DNA of 18,188 nucleotides. Source: an uncultured Eubacteriales bacterium (GTDB lineage Bacteria; Bacillota; Clostridia; Christensenellales; CAG-138). Location of the stretch: positions 1-18,188 of the forward strand of contig UQRU01000038.1 of the NCBI GenBank assembly GCA_900543475.1. Reading direction: 5' to 3'. Shown here piece after piece: positions 6,130 to 13,001 of the stretch; within the stretch, counting starts at the first letter, position 1, and each line of letters starts with the position of its first letter. The position numbers and the translations under genes were made by a program. The notes beneath the pieces are model-generated. The model had not been told where the DNA came from and did not search any database. It saw only the letters and a program-made list of their open reading frames with translations.

Positions 6130-9100
6130 TCAGGGCGCAGGCGTAGGAGAAACAGCCGTGGAAGCAGCGGCCTTGGCAGCCTGCTCCCATTGGGCCATCT
6201 GCGCATCCGTAAAATCAAATTCCCGCTGGAGATATTTCAGGGCATAGGATTGACGGGCCTGCAAGCATTCCCGCAGCTCAGCCACTTCCGTTTCCCATTT
6301 GTCCATGGAGCTGGGGGCGCCCCAGCGCTGGATGTGGCGGGCCATTTCCGGCCGGAGCTGGTTCACCATATCGTCCAGGATGGCGGTCAGGCGGTCGGGA
6401 TCGAAATAATTGTAGACCACATAGACATACCGTTCCCCAAAGGCCAGGCACCAGTCCGGGTTTTTCCGCAGGCCCACATATAGGTCCATATTGGTAAGGG
6501 AGCCGTCCCGGGAGGGAATGCCCTCGGCGTTGAAGTAGTTGGGCAGGATGTTGCGGGTGGGGCTGGAGCTGGATAGGGCCAGATCCAGGTCGTAATAGAC
6601 CGGCCGCCAGCGCACGGTATAATCCTGGCTGCGCCAGTATTTTTGGTTGAACATGTCCCCGTTGGCAAAATAGGTTTGGGCGATGAGATAATCGATAAAG
6701 TAATCCGGGTCCACCCATTGGATGTATTCGGCGTACTTGTCCGGATCGGAGGTATCCGTGGCCAAGGCCCATGCCCGAACCCGCTTATTTTCGCTGTTGC
6801 GGCCGGCCAGGGCTTCGATGTTCCGGCGGATGATGTCCACAGCGTCCGGGTCCACCCCATAGTGGGCGGCCATATAATCCTCGTTCTGGTTTTCGTTCAG
6901 GTCGTAGATGCCCCAGTATTGGCCGTTTACGTATACGATCACCAGCCGGGTTTCAGCGTATTCCATGTTCAGGCCTTTGACAGCTTTAGAGAAGAAGCTG
7001 TCCCGCAGCCGGGCCTTATCCCGGTCCTGGCCGGAATTGCGCAGCACCAGGGAGGAAAAAACGGTCACGTCGCTGTCGGTAAAAAAGGGATAATTCGTCT
7101 CGCTTTGTCCGTAGGCTCCCCGGAGGAATACGGCGACGGATTTTTGCCTGGCCAGGAGGGTAGAGGAGCCGCTGGCCCTAAGGCCGCAGCCAAAGGCGGT
7201 GCCCAAGGTGCCGTCGGTTTCATAGTAGGCGAAATGCCCGGGCTTTTCCACCCGAAGCTTGCGTTCCGTCACGGAATACATGGCGTCCCAGTCGTCGGAT
7301 TGGGCGCTTAGGCAGACCACCGGCAGGGTATGGGGGGTCTCGAAAAGGTAGGTGGCGGTGGCCACGTCGCTGGATAGGAGGCCCCCGCCAAAGGCCTTGG
7401 CCCGGACCGGGGTGTTCTCCTGAATGGTGAGGGGGCCGGTATAGACGGGGGAAGCCTCCGTGGGCTCGCTGCCGTCCAGGGTATAGTGGATGGTGGCGTC
7501 CGGGGCGTCACAGGTGATGGTCAGGGAGAAGGGCTGGTCGTGATAGAGCCCCATTTTCGAGAACACCGGGGTGGGTAAAAACCCTGTATAGCTTTGCGCG
7601 CCGTTGGCTTCCCCCCGGGTGGCTTCGGTATAATAGACCCGGCTGGCGCTGCCGGCGGAACGGCCGGCGGTGACGCCAAGCCGGAGGGCGCCGGTTTGGA
7701 ACACATCCCGGATATTGCCTTGGGCGTCGGAAAGGAATAGGGTCTCTCCGGTGGGGGATATGCCAAAGGGCGCTGTCGCGCCCTTTGCGGTGCTGGAAGA
7801 GGCAGTAACGACGCCGTAACCGCCGGCGTCCAGGGTCATGCTTTCCAAGGTGCATTTTTGCAGGTCGTCCGCATCGTCGCTCAGGTGCCAGCCTGCCAGA
7901 TCCACCTTACTGTCGGAGGCGTTATGCAGCTCGATCCAGTCCGCCTTGCCGCTTTTCGCGGCGCTCACCGCGGAGACCTCGCTAATATAGACCCCCTCCA
8001 TATCCGTATAGCCCCCGTTTAGGGGCTCGGTAAAGCTATGGGTGGTATTGGCCGCCCCAGGGGTGGGGGTGGTAAAGTAGGCGATGGACCCGTCCGCCGC
8101 AAGGCCCATGGATACGTTATCCCCCAATTGGGTAGGCAACGCCCATTGATCCTGGCTCATGGTACTGGTTTGGGTAAAGACCAGGGCTTCGTCGGAGTCC
8201 GAGAGGCGGAAGCTGGTATGCAGGGCATCCCCGGCGGCATCTTTGCCGGAGAGGAAAATAACCAGGTATTGGCCGGGCTGTATGCTGGAATCCTCTGGGA
8301 AGGCCCATTTGAAGGGATTTTCCGGGTCGTCGCTCAAATAGCAGCCCCCAAGGGATACGGCTTGGCTGCTGCTGTTATAGAGCTCTACCCAAGGGGTCCG
8401 TTCGCCGGTTTCATCCCGAAGGCTGTATTGGTTATGCAGCAGGATCTCGTGAATGCGCACCGGCGCGTCCGCCTCCATGGGAGCAAACTCCAGGGAAGAG
8501 AATATCCCGGTCTGGCTGTTGGGCTGGCCGGGGGTGGCCTGGGCGGTATATTGGCCGCCGGGCAGGACGCATACCCCCTCCGGGATCTGGTCCATGGGCC
8601 AGGTGAGGATGGAGATCTGATTGCCCGTGCTGTCGCTGAGCACCAGGGTGTCGTCGGAGGAGCCCAGGCGAAAGCCTGCGTGGATGCCGTCCTTGCCTTC
8701 GTCCCCGGAGAACCATATGGTGGTATAGGCGCCGGCTTCCAAGGTGGCGCCGGGCAGCCGCCACTTGAGGGGCTCATGGATGTTATCGGAAAGATAGTAG
8801 TCGGAAAGCAGTAGGGGCTCGCTGCCGCTGTTATATAGCTCCGCCCAGGGATAGGCTTTTCCGTCCGGGGCCAGGCAAGCCCCGGCCTTGGGCATGCATT
8901 CGGTAATGGTCAGGGCGTCGGAGGTGCCGGCAGTGATGGCGTCCCCGGCGGAGGAAAAGACCACTTCCCCGTTTTCCTTGCCGGGGGTTGGGTCGGAGCA
9001 ATAACCATATTGGCCGGAAGCGTCCCGGGCATAGGAAACATCCGGCAGCAGGGCAGGCAGATCCACCTGCTGCAAAATGGCGTAATAGGCGTCGGTCAAA

Positions 9101-9504
9101 AGAAGGGATTCGCCGTTTTTTGATAGGGCGAAATCGGTGCATAAAAGGCTATCGTCTTCGCCGGTATAGCTGCACGCATATATTAGCAAATATCCTCCCG
9201 CCGGGATGGTGGTCCCTTCTGGGAAGGTCCATTTATGGGGCTCTTTTACATTGTCACTCAGGCCGAAGCCGGACAGGTCAATGGTGGCGTTGGTGCCGTT
9301 ATATAGCTCGATCCAGTCCGGGGAACCCAATTCCGGGTGGGAGAGGGAGGTGGAATTTGAAGAGACCACCTCGTTGATCACCAGGGCCTGCTCCGTGGCC
9401 TGCCCGGAGACCGGCAAGCTACTACAACCGGCACAAAGGGCCGGCAACAAAAACAGCAAGATAAAAATAGGGCGTATCCGACGAAAAAAACTATTTGTAT
9501 GCAT
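6130..9504 (-). CDS. Large CotH-kinase lipoprotein with lamin-tail repeats and a chitobiase-like domain
   Basis: A 1124-residue exported protein. The N-terminus is basic, then hydrophobic, with a lipobox-like LCAGC (acylated Cys27, unusual Cys at -3). Four lamin-tail-domain-like repeats follow at about residues 40-170, 195-325, 345-485 and 503-635, each with W-x-ELYN/DWIELHN, GxxLSDD/N and a P-G-A/x-N end. A chitobiase C-terminal-like domain lies at about 645-720 (HYTLDGSEPT, PVYTGPL). A CotH kinase-like domain spans about 725-1095 (VYVNGQYWGIYDLNENQ; WRPVYYDLDLAL with Asp972/Asp974 as likely metal ligands; early RDSFF). The protein ends in SPTPAP. CotH proteins of spore coats are atypical protein kinases; surface forms with lamin-tail domains are common in Clostridia, with unknown targets. 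The start at 9504 was chosen over the longer frame (to 9789) because the signal peptide begins there. The gene is divergent from the first response regulator. Confidence 0.9.
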   Translation of the reverse strand: MHTNSFFRRIRPIFILLFLLPALCAGCSSLPVSGQATEQALVINEVVSSNSTSLSHPELGSPDWIELYNGTNATIDLSGFGLSDNVKEPHKWTFPEGTTIPAGGYLLIYACSYTGEDDSLLCTDFALSKNGESLLLTDAYYAILQQVDLPALLPDVSYARDASGQYGYCSDPTPGKENGEVVFSSAGDAITAGTSDALTITECMPKAGACLAPDGKAYPWAELYNSGSEPLLLSDYYLSDNIHEPLKWRLPGATLEAGAYTTIWFSGDEGKDGIHAGFRLGSSDDTLVLSDSTGNQISILTWPMDQIPEGVCVLPGGQYTAQATPGQPNSQTGIFSSLEFAPMEADAPVRIHEILLHNQYSLRDETGERTPWVELYNSSSQAVSLGGCYLSDDPENPFKWAFPEDSSIQPGQYLVIFLSGKDAAGDALHTSFRLSDSDEALVFTQTSTMSQDQWALPTQLGDNVSMGLAADGSIAYFTTPTPGAANTTHSFTEPLNGGYTDMEGVYISEVSAVSAAKSGKADWIELHNASDSKVDLAGWHLSDDADDLQKCTLESMTLDAGGYGVVTASSSTAKGATAPFGISPTGETLFLSDAQGNIRDVFQTGALRLGVTAGRSAGSASRVYYTEATRGEANGAQSYTGFLPTPVFSKMGLYHDQPFSLTITCDAPDATIHYTLDGSEPTEASPVYTGPLTIQENTPVRAKAFGGGLLSSDVATATYLFETPHTLPVVCLSAQSDDWDAMYSVTERKLRVEKPGHFAYYETDGTLGTAFGCGLRASGSSTLLARQKSVAVFLRGAYGQSETNYPFFTDSDVTVFSSLVLRNSGQDRDKARLRDSFFSKAVKGLNMEYAETRLVIVYVNGQYWGIYDLNENQNEDYMAAHYGVDPDAVDIIRRNIEALAGRNSENKRVRAWALATDTSDPDKYAEYIQWVDPDYFIDYLIAQTYFANGDMFNQKYWRSQDYTVRWRPVYYDLDLALSSSSPTRNILPNYFNAEGIPSRDGSLTNMDLYVGLRKNPDWCLAFGERYVYVVYNYFDPDRLTAILDDMVNQLRPEMARHIQRWGAPSSMDKWETEVAELRECLQARQSYALKYLQREFDFTDAQMAQWEQAAKAAASTAVSPTPAP

Positions 9505-9510
9505 GACAAT

Positions 9511-9519
9511 ATTATAGCA
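9511..9519 (-). promoter_or_regulatory. Extended -10 promoter of cotH, implying a leaderless mRNA
   Basis: On the minus strand TGC-TATAAT (9519-9511) is followed by only 6 nt before the ATG at 9504, so transcription should begin at or next to the A of the start codon. No convincing -35 box lies 16-18 nt upstream, as allowed for extended -10 promoters. No Shine-Dalgarno sequence precedes the ATG. Confidence 0.6.
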
Positions 9520-9634
9520 TAGATACGGATAATTAAAAGCCGGGAAATCATGAACAATCTTACAGGGGACAAGGAAGGTTGCGGGCCTGAATATGACGCA
9601 ATTGGGTACAATTATGGCATCGGGGAAGGGGAGG

Positions 9635-9663
9635 TTGCACCGGACGGTAAAGAACCTTATAAT
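9635..9663 (+). promoter_or_regulatory. SigmaA-type promoter for the first two-component operon
   Basis: TTGCAC (9635-9640), 17-nt spacer, TATAAT (9658-9663). The start would be near 9670, with a leader of about 70 nt; AGAGGTGAG lies just before the ATG at 9739. A TTGCG-N13-CGCAA dyad at 9579-9601 lies upstream and could be a regulator site. Confidence 0.75.
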
Positions 9664-9738
9664 GAAAGAAAAGAAATCTGTGAATAATCGGCGTGGGCAG
9701 GCTCCCGCCGGGGAAAAAAGAAAACAAGAGGTGAGTTT

Positions 9739-10431
9739 ATGGCAGGCCCGCAACGCATTTTGATTTGCGATGATCAGCCCATGATCCACGAGACCCTAGG
9801 GGTCTACTTAAAAAATGAAGGCTTTGAATATTGCTCTGCCATGGATGGGCAGGAAGCTACAGATCTGGCGAAAAGCTACAAGCCGGACTTAATTATCCTG
9901 GACATCATGATGCCGAAGAAAAGCGGCGTGGATGTTTGTAGGGAGATCCGGGCTACCAGCCGCACCCCCATCATCATGCTGACGGCAAAGGGGGAGGAGA
10001 TCGACCGGATCCTGGGGCTGGAGCTGGGCGCGGACGATTATATCGTCAAGCCCTTCAGCGCCCGGGAGGTGGTGGCCCGGGTCAAGGCGGTATTGCGCCG
10101 GTTTAGCGCTGCCAAGGAGGAGCCGGAAAAGGTGCTGCGCTTTCCCGGGTTGGAGATCAACATCTCCAATTACGATGTGCGCATCCAAGGTGAGCCGGTG
10201 CAGTTCACTCCCAAGGAGGTGGAGATCCTCTACCTGTTGGCATCCAAGCCGGGGCGGGTGTTCGACCGGGAGCAGATGCTTTCCCAGGTATGGGGGTACG
10301 ACTTTTTCGGGGACACCCGGGCGGTGGATACCCAGATCAAGCGCATCCGGCAGAAGCTGCCCCAGGAAGGCGTGAACTGGGGCATCCGGACGGTTTATGG
10401 AGTAGGATATAAATTCGAATGCGGAGAATAA
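9739..10431 (+). CDS. OmpR/PhoB-family response regulator 1
   Basis: A 230-residue DNA-binding regulator. The receiver domain (about 5-120) has the acidic pair D11/D12, phospho-acceptor Asp55 in LDIMMP, Thr82 and Lys104 in IVKPFS. A winged-helix domain (about 130-228) has VQFTPKEVEILYLLA and the recognition helix region TRAVDTQIKRIRQKL. It is phosphorylated by a histidine kinase, very likely the product of the next gene, whose start lies at or just after its stop codon. The region from helix 4 to strand 5 is identical to that of the second regulator at 12305. The operon has a clear promoter upstream, and the gene is divergent from cotH, so it might regulate cotH; this is inference from position. 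Confidence 0.96.
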   Translation: MAGPQRILICDDQPMIHETLGVYLKNEGFEYCSAMDGQEATDLAKSYKPDLIILDIMMPKKSGVDVCREIRATSRTPIIMLTAKGEEIDRILGLELGADDYIVKPFSAREVVARVKAVLRRFSAAKEEPEKVLRFPGLEINISNYDVRIQGEPVQFTPKEVEILYLLASKPGRVFDREQMLSQVWGYDFFGDTRAVDTQIKRIRQKLPQEGVNWGIRTVYGVGYKFECGE

Positions 10432-10436
10432 AACCC

Positions 10437-12203
10437 GTGAAAAATACCATCCTGGGAAAATCTTTGACCGTGACCCTACTCACGGTCATTTTAAGCGCGG
10501 CCTTAACGGCCATCTCCTTCAATTTTTATGGACGGACGGTCTTTACCAGGATCAAAGCCCAGGAGATGGCCCCCCGGGCGGAATTTATCGCGGAGCTCAC
10601 CGGGGAATATCTGCAAGGCTATATCAATGCGGAAATGTACGGCCGGGCCATTGGTTCGGGATATCATATCTGGGATGCGGCGGTGTATGTGTACAATGCC
10701 CGGGGTGAGCTGATGGTCTACCCAAAGCAGGGGGAGCTGGAGAATATAAACGCATTGCTTTCCGCCTACCTGCCGGACGTGATGGAAGGCCATGCCCTGT
10801 ATTCCCCTAATAGCGACAACCAAGGGGTGATCATTGCGGAGCCTGTGTATAGCCGCTATGACAACGTGATTGGGGCAGTGTTTCTGATCAAGCCCCTGGG
10901 GGAGGTACGGGCAGCCATCAATAGCCTGTTGGTGGCCTTGTTGATCAGCATGGCGGGGGTGATGGCCATCATGGCGGCGCCGGTATACGTTTTTTCCAGC
11001 AATGTGGTGCGGCCCATCCGCAAAATGCGGGATATCGCCACCGCCATGGCCGGGGGGGATTTCAGCATACGGGCGCCAGAGCAGGGCAGCCAGGAGCTGC
11101 AAAGCTTGGGCCGATCCTTAAACTATTTGAGCGCCACCCTATCCGCCACCATTGAGGATCTGACCTTTGAACGGAACCGGCTGGCTTTCACCCTCAACGG
11201 CTTGCGGGAAGGCATCATTTCCTTTGACGCCCAGGGACGGGTGCAGCAGAAAAACCCTGCGGCTTGGGAGCTTTTGGGCCTCCAAACGGAGGAGGAGGTA
11301 ACGAGCAGCAAGCTGTGGCCCAGCTTGCAGTCCGGATTGGCTGCGGTGCTGGAAGGCAAGGAAGCGCCGCTGCTGGAACTGCCCCGGGGGGAGGCCACCC
11401 TGCGCTGTACCTATTCCCCCCTGGCGGAAGGCAGCCGCATAGAAGGGGCGGTGCTGCTGATCCAGGATGTGACCGAGGCCGCCAGGCTGGAGAAGACCCG
11501 TAGGGATTACGTGGCCAATGTGTCCCACGAGCTGCGCACCCCCTTGTCCTCCATCCGGGGGCTTGCGGATGCCCTGAACGATGGCTTGGTGCAAGATCCA
11601 AAGGATCAGGCCAGATACTATGGCTATATCCTTCATGAGTCCATGCGCCTTTCCAGGCTGATCGACGACCTGCTGGAGTTGTCCCGGCTCCAATCCGGTA
11701 CCGTTGCCCTGACCAAACAGCCCCTTCGGGTGGATGAATTGATCTATGACGTGGCGGACCGTTACGAGGCCGCGGCTCGGGAGAAGGGCTGCCAGGTGCA
11801 GGTATCCGTGCCGGAACATTGCCCAAAGGCCTTTGCAAACCCGGATCGCACCGAACAGGTACTCATCGCCCTGCTGGATAATGCGATCAAACATGGAGAA
11901 GGCGGCGGGGCGATCTGCCTGCAGGCGCTGGATCAGGGGGAAAAGCTGGAGGTGCGGGTATCCAACCAAGGGGAGATCCAGGAACGGGACCTTGCCCATC
12001 TGTTTGAGCGATTCTACAAGGTAGATCAATCCCACTCGGGAGGCGGGACGGGGCTAGGCCTATCCATTGCCTACGAGATCATGACCCGTATGGGCGAGAA
12101 AATATGGGTGGAAAGCCAGAACGGGACGGTGACCTTTGCCTTTACCTTAGCCAAAACCGGGACCCTGCCGGCGACAAGTGGTAAAAATGGGAAGAATCTG
12201 TGA
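10437..12203 (+). CDS. WalK/PhoR-like sensor histidine kinase 1
   Basis: A 588-residue membrane kinase. TM1 is at about 5-28, an extracytoplasmic sensor of about 130 residues follows (probably a PAS/Cache-like fold: WDAAVYVYNARGEL and GAVFLIKPL), and TM2 is at about 161-187. Then come HAMP (188-240), PAS (about 245-350), HisKA with His364 in VSHELRTPLSSIRG, and HATPase with N-box LLDNAIKHG and G2 GGGTGLGLSIAYE. The G1 box reads SNQGEI, one residue shorter than usual and with Asn for Asp. I chose GTG 10437 (GGAGA 9 nt upstream; N-terminus aligns with the paralogue's MKSVLF) over ATG 10419, which would add six residues and overlap the regulator gene by 13 nt. It is co-transcribed with response regulator 1, its likely partner. 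Confidence 0.94.
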   Translation: MKNTILGKSLTVTLLTVILSAALTAISFNFYGRTVFTRIKAQEMAPRAEFIAELTGEYLQGYINAEMYGRAIGSGYHIWDAAVYVYNARGELMVYPKQGELENINALLSAYLPDVMEGHALYSPNSDNQGVIIAEPVYSRYDNVIGAVFLIKPLGEVRAAINSLLVALLISMAGVMAIMAAPVYVFSSNVVRPIRKMRDIATAMAGGDFSIRAPEQGSQELQSLGRSLNYLSATLSATIEDLTFERNRLAFTLNGLREGIISFDAQGRVQQKNPAAWELLGLQTEEEVTSSKLWPSLQSGLAAVLEGKEAPLLELPRGEATLRCTYSPLAEGSRIEGAVLLIQDVTEAARLEKTRRDYVANVSHELRTPLSSIRGLADALNDGLVQDPKDQARYYGYILHESMRLSRLIDDLLELSRLQSGTVALTKQPLRVDELIYDVADRYEAAAREKGCQVQVSVPEHCPKAFANPDRTEQVLIALLDNAIKHGEGGGAICLQALDQGEKLEVRVSNQGEIQERDLAHLFERFYKVDQSHSGGGTGLGLSIAYEIMTRMGEKIWVESQNGTVTFAFTLAKTGTLPATSGKNGKNL

Positions 12204-12221
12204 AAAAGGAACCGGCCGGCC

Positions 12222-12249
12222 TTTTCAAGGGGAATGGATGTGCTATACT
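12222..12249 (+). promoter_or_regulatory. Extended -10 promoter for the second two-component operon
   Basis: TTTTCA (12222-12227), 16-nt spacer, TGC-TATACT (12244-12249). The second system can thus be expressed apart from the first. A tandem heptamer ACTATAG-ACTATAG (12247-12260) overlaps the -10 box and the likely start site. Confidence 0.55.
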
Positions 12250-12260
12250 ATAGACTATAG
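12247..12260. repeat. Tandem heptamer ACTATAG x2 at the promoter start site
   Basis: Two exact copies of ACTATAG lie head to tail over the -10/start region of the second two-component operon. OmpR-type regulators bind short direct repeats, though usually with 10-11 bp phasing rather than 7, so an operator role is only a possibility. Confidence 0.35.
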
Positions 12261-12304
12261 ACATGCCATGACCCAATGATACACTGTTGCTATAGGAGGC
12301 AGAT

Positions 12305-12991
12305 ATGAGCGCCAATAAGATCCTTATCGCCGATGACGATCGGGTGGTACATGAATCCCTGGGGATATATTTAAAAGCCGAGGGATACGATACGGTGGAT
12401 GTGTACGACGGCAAGGCGGCTGTAGAAGCTCTGGACGGGGAGATCGCTCTGTGCGTGCTGGATATTATGATGCCGGAAATGAGCGGTACGGACGTATGCA
12501 AAACCATCCGCAAGACCTCCCGGGTGCCCATCATCATGCTCACCGCCAAAGGGGAAGAAATCGACCGCATATTGGGACTGGAATTAGGAGCAGACGATTA
12601 CATCGTAAAACCCTTTAGCCCCCGGGAAGTGGTAGCCCGGATCAAGGCGGTGCTTCGCCGCACCAGCGAGCAGCAGCAGAGCAACGACGATGGTTGCGTG
12701 GTGCACCAGGAGCTGGTGATCGATATCAAGAGCTATACCGTGACCCTGCGGGGGAAGCCGATCATCTGCACCCCGAAGGAGATCGAGATCCTATATATGC
12801 TGGCCTCCAATCCCGGCCAGGTGTTTACACGGGAGCAGCTGCTCAACCGGGTATGGGGCTACGATTTTGCCGGCGAGACCCGGACTGTGGATACCCATAT
12901 CAAGCGCATTCGCGCCAAGCTGGACAACACCGGCCTGAATTGGAGCATCAAGACCATTTACGGGGTAGGCTATAAGTTCGAAGTAGAATAG
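12305..12991 (+). CDS. OmpR/PhoB-family response regulator 2
   Basis: A 228-residue regulator, a close paralogue of the one at 9739. The receiver has D10-D12, phospho-acceptor Asp53 in LDIMMP, and the conserved Thr and Lys in MLTAKG and IVKPFS. The winged helix ends in TRTVDTHIKRIRAKL and IYGVGYKFEVE. AGGAGG (12294-12299) lies 5 nt before the ATG. It is followed after 10 nt by histidine kinase 2, its likely partner. Recognition helices of the two regulators differ at only a few positions, so their DNA sites may overlap. The region between the two systems carries a separate promoter and no clear terminator. Confidence 0.96.
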   Translation: MSANKILIADDDRVVHESLGIYLKAEGYDTVDVYDGKAAVEALDGEIALCVLDIMMPEMSGTDVCKTIRKTSRVPIIMLTAKGEEIDRILGLELGADDYIVKPFSPREVVARIKAVLRRTSEQQQSNDDGCVVHQELVIDIKSYTVTLRGKPIICTPKEIEILYMLASNPGQVFTREQLLNRVWGYDFAGETRTVDTHIKRIRAKLDNTGLNWSIKTIYGVGYKFEVE

Positions 12992-13001
12992 TGGAGGAAG
13001 A

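Noticed and set aside
9505..9789. N-terminal extension of the cotH gene to 9789
   Set aside because: It would run through the divergent promoter region and into the response regulator gene, and would place the signal peptide about 95 residues inside the protein.
10419..10436. ATG 10419 as start of histidine kinase 1
   Set aside because: Possible, but GTG 10437 has a better spaced GGAGA and makes the N-terminus line up with the paralogous kinase. The difference is six residues.
12204..12226. AAAAGG...CCTTTT hairpin as terminator between the two two-component operons
   Set aside because: The T's are part of the stem, the inner CCGGCCGG leaves little loop, and no further T-run follows; too weak to call.
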